From the NCBI RefSeq assembly GCF_017377575.1, contig NZ_JAFREM010000002.1:96419-160418 (forward strand): DNA of 64,000 nucleotides, given 5' to 3'. Below the pieces are notes generated by a model. That model did not search any database. It worked only from the letters and a program-made list of their open reading frames with translations, and had not been told where the DNA came from. Source of the stretch: Candidatus Enterococcus moelleringii (lineage in GTDB: Bacteria > Bacillota > Bacilli > Lactobacillales > Enterococcaceae). Below are positions 7,986 to 15,855 of this stretch, one piece after another; within the stretch, counting starts at the first letter, position 1; each line of letters starts with the position of its first letter. The translations under genes and the position numbers were made by a program.

Positions 7986-8902
7986 GCAGACACAAACGGT
8001 TTCCCTGGTTTTTTTCAGCACTGCTGCTGCTGATCTGCTTTACCGGGTTTGTTTTATTGGATACCTTCGTTGTGCCGAAAACCTACTCGGCCATCGCTAC
8101 CAATACAACCACCGAAGCTACTTCTGCAACGGAGAGTATTGAAGAAGCTTCCAGTGAAGCGGCCGAAGCGGTGATCACCGAAAATAGTTATCAAGATGAC
8201 ACCATGTCCATTACCATTTCGACGGAACAAGCCGCGGACACGACGTATTATGTGGCTGATGTTCAGGTGGAAAGCAGTGATCAGCTGAAGACCGCCTTTG
8301 CTGAAGGAACCTATGGCCGGAATATCAAGGAAACCACTTCATCGATGGCGGCAGCAAACCAAGCTGTGTTGGCGATTAATGGTGATTATTACGGCTTCCG
8401 CGATACGGGGTACGTTCTGCGCAATGGCAGCTTATACCGCGATACCCCTGAAGAGGATACGGATGCTTTAGTGGTTGATGGGGATGGAAACTTTTCAATT
8501 GTGAACCAATCGGAAGTTTCTGCTGAGACACTGTTGGAAGAAGGAGCTTCACAGGTTCTGTCCTTTGGCCCGGCTTTAGTTGAAGACGGTGAAATTGCGG
8601 TAACCAGTGATGAAGAGGTTTCGCAATCCATGAGCAGCAATCCCCGAAGCGCGATCGGTCAAATTGGTGAGAATCATTACATCGTTATCGTCTCGGATGG
8701 ACGAACCGATGAAAGTGTGGGCTTATCCTTGTATCAATTAGCCGAAATTTTTGAAAGCAAGGGAGCAACCGTAGCCTACAACCTGGATGGCGGCGGCTCT
8801 TCTACCATGGTGTTTAACGGACAAGTGGTGAATACACCAGTGGCAGGAGCGAAAGGCGATTCCGGCAGCGAACGTTCAGTCAGCGATATTATCTATTTTT
8901 AG
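7982..8902 (+). CDS. Phosphodiester glycosidase family (NAGPA-like) exported protein
   Basis: A 306-residue protein with an N-terminal signal anchor (WFFSALLLLICFTGFVLLD), a Thr/Ser/Glu-rich linker and a C-terminal NAGPA/DUF2233 domain. Domain motifs are AINGDYYGFRDTGYVLRNG, the VLSFGPALVEDG strand, NPRSAIGQIG, VSDGRTDESVGLSLYQLAEI and NLDGGGSSTMVFNG. In the mammalian relative this fold cleaves an N-acetylglucosamine phosphodiester. Here it probably trims or remodels a phosphodiester-linked sugar on an envelope polymer. Translation starts at TTG 7982, with GGAGGG 8 bases upstream, overlapping the GT2-GtrA stop. The exact substrate is unknown. Confidence 0.85.
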   Translation: MSRHKRFPWFFSALLLLICFTGFVLLDTFVVPKTYSAIATNTTTEATSATESIEEASSEAAEAVITENSYQDDTMSITISTEQAADTTYYVADVQVESSDQLKTAFAEGTYGRNIKETTSSMAAANQAVLAINGDYYGFRDTGYVLRNGSLYRDTPEEDTDALVVDGDGNFSIVNQSEVSAETLLEEGASQVLSFGPALVEDGEIAVTSDEEVSQSMSSNPRSAIGQIGENHYIVIVSDGRTDESVGLSLYQLAEIFESKGATVAYNLDGGGSSTMVFNGQVVNTPVAGAKGDSGSERSVSDIIYF

Positions 8903-8916
8903 AAAAGAGGGATGTT

Positions 8917-9315
8917 ATGCAGATAAACAGGTGGTTGGCTGGTTTGGCCGCAGGATCGGTGTTTCTCTATATTTTTAAAACTGTCTATAACTACTTCGGA
9001 TATGGAGTGACTAGCGGGGCGCTGGATAGTGCTTGGTGCTGGCCTTTACTGCTGATTGTTTTCCTATTGGTTGTGAGAATAGTCAAACCTGATGTTACCA
9101 AGGCACGAGGAATGCGAGCCAGTTGCCGTTGTTTCTTATTAGCCGTGATCAGTGTCGTGCTTGGTCGAGTGTTAACCGGTATTTTCGAAATTGCCGGGAC
9201 TTCCTCGGGGTATGTAGTGGTTTATTATCTAGCCGCATTAGTATTTACTTTGCTGGGCAGCTTCTTTTTAACCGTGGCATTGCGAATTCAGAGCTTGAGA
9301 CACATGAGCAGTTAA
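8917..9315 (+). CDS. Small multi-pass membrane protein, last gene of the polymer operon
   Basis: A 132-residue protein with about four hydrophobic segments (for example PLLLIVFLLVVRIV and YYLAALVFTLLGSFFLTVAL). No family was recognised. It follows the glycosidase by 14 bases with AAGAGGG upstream of ATG, and a strong terminator comes straight after it. Position makes it part of the envelope-polymer operon; function is unknown. Confidence 0.7.
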   Translation: MQINRWLAGLAAGSVFLYIFKTVYNYFGYGVTSGALDSAWCWPLLLIVFLLVVRIVKPDVTKARGMRASCRCFLLAVISVVLGRVLTGIFEIAGTSSGYVVVYYLAALVFTLLGSFFLTVALRIQSLRHMSS

Positions 9316-9320
9316 AGAAG

Positions 9321-9361
9321 AGACCTCCTTCGCTTTTTTTGAGCAAAGGAGGTCTTTTTTT
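9321..9361 (+). terminator. Rho-independent terminator ending the polymer operon
   Basis: AGACCTCCTT (9321-9330) pairs with AAGGAGGTCT (9346-9355), followed by a T run. This is a clear 10-bp stem. Confidence 0.9.
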
Positions 9362-9421
9362 AGGTTTTTCTCAATTCATCGCGGATCTCTTTTATTATAC
9401 AAGATTTTTACGAGAGTAGTC

Positions 9422-10078
9422 CTAACCAAAAAAATCCATCAAATGAGGATAAAGCAGATCTTGATTGATAACGTAGCTGCCGTGATCATGGTCGTTCATG
9501 ATTTTCAAGGTAGCATTCGGTAAAGCCGCCAACAGGTTAATGTAGGTTTCCGGTTTGAACAGATCATCGTCTGCTTTAACCAGTAAAATCGGGCAGTTCG
9601 CTTTGCGGACATCCGCCAACTCAATGTTGGGCTGTTCCAGCATCAATTTGAACAAAGGATCTTTGGTTTCTTCATAGGTTGCTTTAATCTCTTGATAGCT
9701 TTCGTCGGTAAAATCCTCAGGCTTCAGATTAATCCCTAACAAGGCTAATTTATTTATCGTTTCAGGCGCCTTCATCGCCAGCATCAATCCAATAATTGCT
9801 CCATCGCTAAAGCCGACTAAATCGACGGGGCCCAGATTCAGGTCTTTGATAAAGCTGTAAACATCCTCAACCATTGCTTCGTAGGAATAGTCGTCGGTTT
9901 GCTGGCTTTGGCCATGGTTGCGGCTGTCGATGGCGTAAATTGTATAGTGATCAGCCAGCTTAGTTGCTAGTTCAGTGAATATTTGATGATCCTCGCCGTT
10001 TCCATGCAGCAGTAATAGTGGCTTTCCTTCGCCGCTGATTTGGTAGAAAAGTGAGATACCGTTTGTTTGGATGATCAT
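9422..10078 (-). CDS. Alpha/beta hydrolase
   Basis: A 218-residue cytoplasmic hydrolase. It has the oxyanion-hole loop LLLHGNGED, the nucleophile elbow VGFSDGAI (Ser as nucleophile), an acid candidate in LLVKADDD and the catalytic His in NDHDHGSYV. Helices DSRNHGQSQ and MAMKAPETINKLALLGINL follow the esterase/epoxide-hydrolase-like pattern. The substrate cannot be predicted. It starts at ATG with AAAGGAG upstream. It is monocistronic and convergent with the polymer operon, whose terminator may serve both. Confidence 0.88.
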   Translation of the reverse strand: MIIQTNGISLFYQISGEGKPLLLLHGNGEDHQIFTELATKLADHYTIYAIDSRNHGQSQQTDDYSYEAMVEDVYSFIKDLNLGPVDLVGFSDGAIIGLMLAMKAPETINKLALLGINLKPEDFTDESYQEIKATYEETKDPLFKLMLEQPNIELADVRKANCPILLVKADDDLFKPETYINLLAALPNATLKIMNDHDHGSYVINQDLLYPHLMDFFG

Positions 10079-10330
10079 GTTAGAGCTCCTTTCGGATTGT
10101 CGTTTGGTTTTAATTATAGAGGATTGATGCGGGAAATGGAATTGGGTGGATCAGGGCTCTTAGAAATTTGGCACGGATAAAGAATGACTAAATAATTTAT
10201 TGCAGAATTTTAGCGTTCCAGCAATAATTATTCGTTTTTTGCGTAACTTATAGTAGAGGTAGAAATTACCGAGGCTCCAGCTGACTTAAATGCTGCGTAT
10301 AAATTGAAAAAAGTGCATAAAATTAGTGAC
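10079..10330. other. Non-coding stretch upstream of the AbiE operator
   Basis: Together with the operator region this is the 350-base gap between divergent genes. It carries the hydrolase leader on one side. An imperfect inverted repeat lies at about 10192-10229, with arms AATAATTTATTGC and GCAATAATTATT. No open frame of note was seen. Confidence 0.4.
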
Positions 10331-10393
10331 AATTAATTCTCCAAAAATAGGTAAATTTGGAGAATTGATTATCATAAAAAACGCCTGTATAAT
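10331..10393 (+). promoter_or_regulatory. AbiE promoter with a 15-bp inverted-repeat operator
   Basis: Arms at 10331-10345 and 10356-10370 match at 14 of 15 positions (core AATTCTCCAAA / TTTGGAGAATT), with a 10-base spacer. The right arm covers the -35 TTGATT (10365-10370), which lies 17 bases from a perfect TATAAT (10388-10393). AbiEi antitoxins are known to bind inverted repeats in their own promoters, and this layout fits that. Confidence 0.75.
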
Positions 10394-10428
10394 TAGGTTT
10401 AAGAGATATTCGTTTTGGAGGTGAATTT

Positions 10429-11031
10429 ATGACTGTTAAGAGTAAGATAAAGAATCGAATCAGAGTAGCTCCTAAAGGGAAAGTTTTTGTTTTGTCTGAT
10501 TTTTCACCATTAGGCAATTATAAAACGATCCAGAAACAGATCAATCTGCTGGTTCAAGAAGGAGAATTACGACAACTGCATCGAGGCATTTATCAAAAAC
10601 CTAATTACAACGAGCTGGTTCAACGGTCAGTTCCAGCTTCAGCCGAAGAAATTGCGGAGGCCTACGCTCGCAAAAACCGTTGGAAGATTAGCCCAGCAGG
10701 TGATTTAGCACTAAATAAAATGGGGCTGTCAACGCAAGTTCCTAATCAATACCATTATGTCAGCAGTGGTCCTAGTAAAGAAGTTAAATTAGAAAATGGA
10801 CGCACAATCACTTTTCGGCATGTAACACAGCGAGAAAGCAATATGCATCCAGTATCAGCAATGGTAATCGAGGCCTTGAAAACACTTGGTCAAGAGAGGG
10901 TGTCGCTTATAACACTAGAAAAAATTTCCAGTCGATTAAATACCAGGCAATTTGAGCAATTAAAGAAGGATGGAGTTAACGCACGTAGTTGGATTAGGGA
11001 TTTGATTAATAAAATGGAGGAGTATAGATGA
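10429..11031 (+). CDS. AbiEi/DUF6088-type antitoxin and autoregulator
   Basis: A 200-residue protein. Its N-terminal winged helix reads FVLSDFSPLGNYKTIQKQIN, then a VQEGELRQLHRGIYQKP strand typical of AbiEi-like antitoxins. The C-terminal part (PVSAMVIEALKTLGQERV) forms the second domain. Its stop overlaps the toxin start by four bases, as in AbiE pairs. It probably represses the promoter upstream through the inverted repeat at 10331-10370 and counteracts the toxin without direct protein binding (type IV). ATG start with TTGGAGGTG upstream. Confidence 0.85.
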   Translation: MTVKSKIKNRIRVAPKGKVFVLSDFSPLGNYKTIQKQINLLVQEGELRQLHRGIYQKPNYNELVQRSVPASAEEIAEAYARKNRWKISPAGDLALNKMGLSTQVPNQYHYVSSGPSKEVKLENGRTITFRHVTQRESNMHPVSAMVIEALKTLGQERVSLITLEKISSRLNTRQFEQLKKDGVNARSWIRDLINKMEEYR

Positions 11032-12035
11032 TCGATTTTTTGAATCTTTCAGAAAAAGAACGATCTGAGATATTTCGAATTACTGCAATGGACATTGGGG
11101 TGAGTGACGCGATCATTGAAAAAGATTTTTGGGTGGTGCTGATGCTGGATATTCTGTTTCATCACTCAAGGTTTGGTGAGCATTTTGGCTTTAAGGGTGG
11201 GACTTCACTATCCAAAGTGTACAATGTGATTCATCGATTTTCGGAAGATATTGATCTGGTTCTTGATTGGCGTTTGCTAGGGTATGAGAAGGATGAACCA
11301 TGGCAACAGCGGAGTAAAACTGCTCAGCGTAAATTTAACGATCAGGCAAATCAAAGGGCGGCGGAATGGATTAAAGATGAATTAGTACCGGAGCTTCAGC
11401 TTAAAAGCCAAAGGTTAGGGATTGCTGATCTTGATTTGCGAATTGCTGTAGATGATCCTCAGACAATTGAAGTGTTCTATCCGAGGTTTCATGAGGACCA
11501 AAGTATTTTACAGGTGATTCGTTTGGAGATTGGTCCTTTAGCAGCTTGGACGCCGTGCGAAAGTCAGGAAGTTTTCTCTTATACTGCTGAACATTTTCCG
11601 CAGCTTTTTGAACAACCAAGTACGATAATTCCGACTGTGGCAGTAAATCGAACGTTCTGGGAAAAAGCAACCATTCTTCATAAGGAAGCGAACCGTACAA
11701 ATAGTCGAGTTCCTGATCGTTATTCTAGGCATTACTACGATCTGTACGAAATGAGTCGTACACCGATTAAGGATCAAGCTTTTTCTGATCTACAGTTATT
11801 GCAGCAGGTTGTTTCTTTTAAAATGAAATTTTATGCTGACAATTCGGCGAACTATGAAGAAGTCTTAGCAGGAAATTTGAAGCTGGTGCCCGATGAGAAG
11901 CAGGTGAACTTATTACGAAATGACTATCAAAAGATGCAACGAATGATGTTTGGCGTGTTTCCGGATTTTACTGAAATCTTGGATGGACTAAAAGAGTTAG
12001 AGCATCAATTTCAAAAATTAAGTAGTTTAGAATAG
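11028..12035 (+). CDS. AbiEii/AbiGii-family nucleotidyltransferase toxin
   Basis: A 335-residue protein of the DNA polymerase beta-like nucleotidyltransferase fold. Motif I GFKGGTSLSKVYNVI is followed by HRFSEDIDLVLDW, whose acidic pair should bind metal. Downstream KATILHKEANR and RYSRHYYDLYEM are the other conserved AbiEii blocks. Family members arrest growth by adding nucleotides to tRNA or related targets and can give phage abortive infection. The full-length motifs suggest an active toxin. ATG overlaps the antitoxin stop, with GGAGG upstream. Confidence 0.9.
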   Translation: MIDFLNLSEKERSEIFRITAMDIGVSDAIIEKDFWVVLMLDILFHHSRFGEHFGFKGGTSLSKVYNVIHRFSEDIDLVLDWRLLGYEKDEPWQQRSKTAQRKFNDQANQRAAEWIKDELVPELQLKSQRLGIADLDLRIAVDDPQTIEVFYPRFHEDQSILQVIRLEIGPLAAWTPCESQEVFSYTAEHFPQLFEQPSTIIPTVAVNRTFWEKATILHKEANRTNSRVPDRYSRHYYDLYEMSRTPIKDQAFSDLQLLQQVVSFKMKFYADNSANYEEVLAGNLKLVPDEKQVNLLRNDYQKMQRMMFGVFPDFTEILDGLKELEHQFQKLSSLE

Positions 12036-12068
12036 AGTTTCTTTTGTTAGGCTAGGACAAAACTTAGA

Positions 12069-12116
12069 AAAAGAACGAGCTAACTGAAGTGGTATTTTCA
12101 GTAAGGTCGTTCTTTT
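12069..12116. terminator. Bidirectional terminator between toxin and Mga-type gene
   Basis: AAGAACGA pairs with TCGTTCTT, with an inner ACTGAA/TTCAGT stem. T runs flank both sides, so it can end both convergent genes. Confidence 0.8.
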
Positions 12117-12121
12117 CAATT

Positions 12122-13588
12122 TTAGCTATATTGCCAATCATAAGCATAAAGCAAAATATTCCGCATGTCTTCTTTAATCGAGCTGCGGGAAATCGGCAGC
12201 AGCTGTAAATGCTCGGTTTCCTCAGAGGTATGCTTTAAGGCGCGTTCGCAAATAATAATGTGGGGCCATTTCTCCGTATAGACAGGGAGCTCATCCAGCG
12301 AGTAATAGAGGGTATCGTCAATCACATTGTGATCCATGTTCAGCCACTTCAATAAATTTTTGCGATAAATGGTGTGGGACAATTCATCCTCCGCCACAAT
12401 AATAAAGGCAAACTTGCCGGTATGCTTGTTCAGCAAAATCGAGGAAGTTTGGGAACACAATTTTTCAATTGCTGTATCCGAGAAAATCAGTTTGTCGCGG
12501 TCTTCCGGCTCCAAGGAATCCCGCCATTTGTTCAAGACCTTTCTTACTCGTTTAGTCAACGCCAGCTGTTCGTCGCTAAGAAAATAATGACGTTCCACCA
12601 GAAAGGCTTGGATATCCTGCCACATGGAGTGAAGCAGACTTAAAAAGGGTTTTTCAAACAAAATGTCGTAAGCCAGCTGAATTTCGAATTCTCTTTCAAA
12701 CTGGGAGATCAGCTCCTTCAAGCTGGGTGTCTGCTCAATCACCAGATTCCGATCGTATTTGTGATTCATTTCGACGATTAAATAGTTGGAGGTATTTAAA
12801 GACAAGGCATTGTACCCGAAAGCGAAGTAAACAATTTCGTTGTCCGAATAAGTCCCTTCGCCAAAAAATAAATTCATCGTGTTGCTGATCTGCTGATATT
12901 GCAGGCTGTTGCGAATATAATTGAGTTCCTGCTGGCTGTAACTGAGGGCAGAATTTTCCCCGCGGGTAATAATCAGGTAAACAGACAAGACTAGAAAGCT
13001 GTATTCCCGCTTGTTCATTTGATAATTGTTGGAAAATTGATCCAAGATCAGCTGCACAAAGCTTTTGGCCTGCTGCATTTTCGCCTGGTCGACTTGTCCA
13101 TCCAACAAATCACAGCGCATCCAAATCGATAAAACTACAAAACGGTAACGCAGTTCATTGTCAATGAAGGCACCCTCTTCATCCATGATGCAGGATTCTT
13201 TAAAGTAGGTTTCCGCTTCTTTTTTCACCTTAAAGGCTTTCGCCACCGAAATAAATTCTTCCTCAACAATCGTCAGATAATCGTCTTCTCCTAAAATATA
13301 ATGGGCACAAACCCGCAGAAATTTGGATTCATTGTAGATTTGTTTAATCAGATCATAGCGGGTCAAGCTGCTGTGGAAACTCATCGTCAATTCGGAACTG
13401 GTCAGCTCCGAGGATTGAATCGAGTCTTCAAGAAAATCGGTAATTTTGGCAAAATCCCGTTTGATCGTATTGGGTGTTACCTGCAGACGTTCGGCAGTCG
13501 TTTTGAGATTCAAGGTCTCCAATTCAAATAAGAACTCCACCAGCTTTACTTGCCGAATGATATCTTTTTCAATATAAGCCTCAATCAT
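12122..13588 (-). CDS. Mga-family transcriptional regulator
   Basis: A 488-residue regulator with N-terminal helix-turn-helix domains (EFLFELETLNLKTTAERLQVTPNTIKRDF-type pattern at residues 15-50), a long helical PRD-like middle and a C-terminal EIIB-like region (about 400-488). Length and organisation fit Mga/AtxA and the enterococcal MafR. The start at 13588 has GGAGGTGG upstream; the frame extends to 13735 without a ribosome site. It is divergent from a lone PTS EIIA gene, so PTS-dependent phosphorylation is plausible but inferred. Mga-type proteins usually act as global virulence or metabolism regulators. Confidence 0.85.
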   Translation of the reverse strand: MIEAYIEKDIIRQVKLVEFLFELETLNLKTTAERLQVTPNTIKRDFAKITDFLEDSIQSSELTSSELTMSFHSSLTRYDLIKQIYNESKFLRVCAHYILGEDDYLTIVEEEFISVAKAFKVKKEAETYFKESCIMDEEGAFIDNELRYRFVVLSIWMRCDLLDGQVDQAKMQQAKSFVQLILDQFSNNYQMNKREYSFLVLSVYLIITRGENSALSYSQQELNYIRNSLQYQQISNTMNLFFGEGTYSDNEIVYFAFGYNALSLNTSNYLIVEMNHKYDRNLVIEQTPSLKELISQFEREFEIQLAYDILFEKPFLSLLHSMWQDIQAFLVERHYFLSDEQLALTKRVRKVLNKWRDSLEPEDRDKLIFSDTAIEKLCSQTSSILLNKHTGKFAFIIVAEDELSHTIYRKNLLKWLNMDHNVIDDTLYYSLDELPVYTEKWPHIIICERALKHTSEETEHLQLLPISRSSIKEDMRNILLYAYDWQYS

Positions 13589-13765
13589 AATACCGGTCCA
13601 CCTCCTCGTTTTATTGTACTTATAGCCAGTATAACACGGTGTGATGGGCACCCTCAAAAGTGACAAAAGCATCGTTTGAATATTATCAATAAGATTGATT
13701 ATGGTATGATAGATGAGAAAAGGATAAGGAAACAAGTAAAGGAGAATAAAAATAGGAGGGGTACA

Positions 13766-14080
13766 ATGGACGACCCAAGAGCATTAGAAGCCATCATGGG
13801 CTTAATTATCTACGGCGGAAATGCCAGAAGTGATGCAATGGAAGCGATCGCTGCGGCTAAATCCGGAAAATTCGCGGAAGCGGAAGAAAAAATTCAAAGT
13901 GCCGAGTCAGCGATAGTTGAGGCACATCGTGCTCAAACCGATATGCTGACAGAAGAGGCTAACGGCAACCACATGGAAATTACGCTGCTGACGGTACACA
14001 GCCAGGACCATTTAATGACAGCGATTACTGTCATTGATTTAGCAAAAGAGATTGTGGATTTGTATAAACGAATTGATTAA
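13766..14080 (+). CDS. PTS Lac-family EIIA protein (lactose/cellobiose type), stand-alone
   Basis: A 104-residue helical protein with the full Lac-family EIIA pattern: AIMGLIIYGGNARSDAMEAI, EAEEKIQSAESAIVEAHRAQTDML and the active-site block LLTVHSQDHLMTA. The first His of that block is the phospho-acceptor. No EIIB or EIIC gene is nearby, so transport would need partners encoded elsewhere. The divergent Mga-type regulator suggests a signalling role instead. ATG 13766 has AGGAGGGG upstream; the ORF upstream in frame lacks any ribosome site. Confidence 0.92.
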   Translation: MDDPRALEAIMGLIIYGGNARSDAMEAIAAAKSGKFAEAEEKIQSAESAIVEAHRAQTDMLTEEANGNHMEITLLTVHSQDHLMTAITVIDLAKEIVDLYKRID

Positions 14081-14082
14081 GA

Positions 14083-14118
14083 AAGCTTGGAGATAGGAGA
14101 CTGTCTCCAGCTTTTTTC
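14083..14118 (+). terminator. Terminator of the EIIA gene
   Basis: AAGCTTGGAGA and TCTCCAGCTT form a stem with one bulge, followed by six T. Confidence 0.75.
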
Positions 14119-14186
14119 TTTTAAACCAGCAAAAATATAGTCGAACATTTCTGTTATAATTTTTTAAAAGAAAGGGGGCAGGAGCG

Positions 14187-14852
14187 TTGAAAACCATTTT
14201 GATCATTGATGATGATGTACATATTGGCAATGTCTTGGAAGAGATGCTGCGCAAAGAAAGTTATGAAGTCATGCGAGCTTATTCCGGTACCGAGGCTCTG
14301 CTGGTTTTGCAGCAGCGGCAGCCGGATCTGGTGTTATTGGATTTAATGCTGCCTGGGCTAAGCGGCGAGGAGCTTCTGCCTCAGCTGGAAGGCGTTCCGG
14401 TGATTGTTCTTAGTGCGAAAGTCGATATCGATAACAAGGTAGAGCTTTTGCTGAACGGTGCTGTTGATTACGTAGTGAAGCCATTCAATTCTAAGGAGCT
14501 GCTGGCTAGGATCGCGGTACAATTTCGTCAGCAATCGGTGCAAAAGACGTCAGGTGTTTTGGCCTTTGAAGAGATTACGCTGGATTTGAACCAGCATCAA
14601 GTGGCAGTTAATGATCAGCCGATTAAGCTGACGCGGACCGAATACGCGATTTTAAAGCTGCTGATGCAAAATCCGTCGCAAGTGATTACGAAATCCTTGC
14701 TGCTGGAGCGGATTAGTGAAGATACGCCGGACTGCACCGAAACTTCTTTAAAGATGCATGTCAGCAATCTGCGAAAAAAATTGCGTTTCGCCAGTGATCG
14801 CGATTATATCGAAGCAATCTGGGGAATTGGTTTTAAGCTGCGGGCCGACTAA
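14187..14852 (+). CDS. OmpR/PhoB-family response regulator
   Basis: A 221-residue regulator. The receiver has DDDVHIGNVLEEML, phospho-acceptor Asp52 in LLDLMLPG and the VVKPFNSKELLARI switch region. The winged helix follows (LTRTEYAILKLLMQNPSQVITKSLLLERI to YIEAIWGIGFKLRAD). TTG 14187 is the start, with AAAGGGGG 8 bases upstream. It heads a cluster with an ABC exporter and a histidine kinase. Repeated CTTTAC motifs just after the gene (14855, 14866, 14878) are candidate binding sites before the ABC genes. Confidence 0.9.
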   Translation: MKTILIIDDDVHIGNVLEEMLRKESYEVMRAYSGTEALLVLQQRQPDLVLLDLMLPGLSGEELLPQLEGVPVIVLSAKVDIDNKVELLLNGAVDYVVKPFNSKELLARIAVQFRQQSVQKTSGVLAFEEITLDLNQHQVAVNDQPIKLTRTEYAILKLLMQNPSQVITKSLLLERISEDTPDCTETSLKMHVSNLRKKLRFASDRDYIEAIWGIGFKLRAD

Positions 14853-14910
14853 ATCTTTACCCGATCTTTACGGTTTCCTTTACCGGTTTCCAGCCTTTTG
14901 ACCGATAAAA
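14853..14910 (+). promoter_or_regulatory. CTTTAC direct repeats and possible -10 before the ABC exporter
   Basis: CTTTAC begins at 14855, 14866 and 14878; the first two sit in identical ATCTTTAC octamers 11 bp apart. A TAAAAT -10 candidate lies at 14905-14910. The third repeat covers the -35 position. This resembles a response-regulator-activated promoter, but it is weaker than the one at 3275. Confidence 0.4.
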
Positions 14911-14940
14911 TGACCGTAGTAAGTAAGGGGGACGACAACA

Positions 14941-15855
14941 ATGGATACTATTCTTGAAACAAAGGCTTTATCTAAAAACTACGGGCACTTCAAAGCCTTG
15001 AATCGGTTGAGCATGACAGTGCCCAGAGGTTCAATCTATGGCTTTGTCGGCAAAAACGGCTCAGGAAAGACGACCTTGATCCGCTTAATTTGCGGGCTGC
15101 AGCACCCATCTTCCGGGAGTTTTACTTTATATGGTAAGGAAAATACCGAAAAAGCTATCGATCGGTCTCGTCGCAGAATGGGCGCGGTGGTAGAAACGCC
15201 GTCGATCTATTTAAATATGACGGCCAAAAATAATTTGAAGCAGCAGTACCGGATTTTAGGGCTGCCTTCTTATGAAGGACTGGAAGAGCTGTTGGAATTA
15301 GTCGGTCTGGAAACTACCGGTCGGCGCAAGGCGAAGAATTTTTCCCTAGGGATGCGGCAGCGCTTGGCAATTGCCCTAGCTTTAGTGGGGGATCCGGATT
15401 TTTTAGTGCTGGATGAGCCGGTTAATGGTCTTGATCCGCAGGGGATTATCGAAATTCGTGAGTTGATTTTAAAATTAAATCGTGAAAAGCAGATCACTGT
15501 GTTGATTTCCAGTCATATGCTGGATGAGCTGGCGAAATTGGCCACCCATTATGGCTTTATTGACGATGGGAAAATTGTTAAAGAAATGAGTGCTGCCGAA
15601 CTTGAGGCGGCGTGCCGTAAGTGCGTCCGGATGGAAGTAACTAATATGCGTGGGCTTATTCAGGTGCTGGAGGGAATGGACGTTGAATATAAGATTGTAT
15701 CAGATACGTTAGTTGATTTGTTTGCTAAGGTGAATGTGACGCAATTGGTCTTGGCCTTAGTAGAGGTAAATTGCGACGTACTGTCTATGCAAGAATGGGA
15801 CGAAAGTTTGGAAAGCTACTATGTCGCTTTGGTTGGAGGTGGCAGTCATGGGTAA
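14941..15855 (+). CDS. ABC transporter ATP-binding protein (drug/bacteriocin type)
   Basis: A 304-residue ATPase of the CcmA/BcrA-like class. Walker A GKNGSGKTT (about residues 38-46), signature FSLGMRQR, Walker B FLVLDEPVNGLDPQG and H-loop ISSHMLDEL are intact. A C-terminal extension of about 90 residues is typical of exporters for peptides such as bacitracin or lantibiotics. It overlaps the permease gene by 8 bases. With the flanking kinase and regulator it is probably an induced defence or export system against an envelope-active compound. Confidence 0.9.
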   Translation: MDTILETKALSKNYGHFKALNRLSMTVPRGSIYGFVGKNGSGKTTLIRLICGLQHPSSGSFTLYGKENTEKAIDRSRRRMGAVVETPSIYLNMTAKNNLKQQYRILGLPSYEGLEELLELVGLETTGRRKAKNFSLGMRQRLAIALALVGDPDFLVLDEPVNGLDPQGIIEIRELILKLNREKQITVLISSHMLDELAKLATHYGFIDDGKIVKEMSAAELEAACRKCVRMEVTNMRGLIQVLEGMDVEYKIVSDTLVDLFAKVNVTQLVLALVEVNCDVLSMQEWDESLESYYVALVGGGSHG

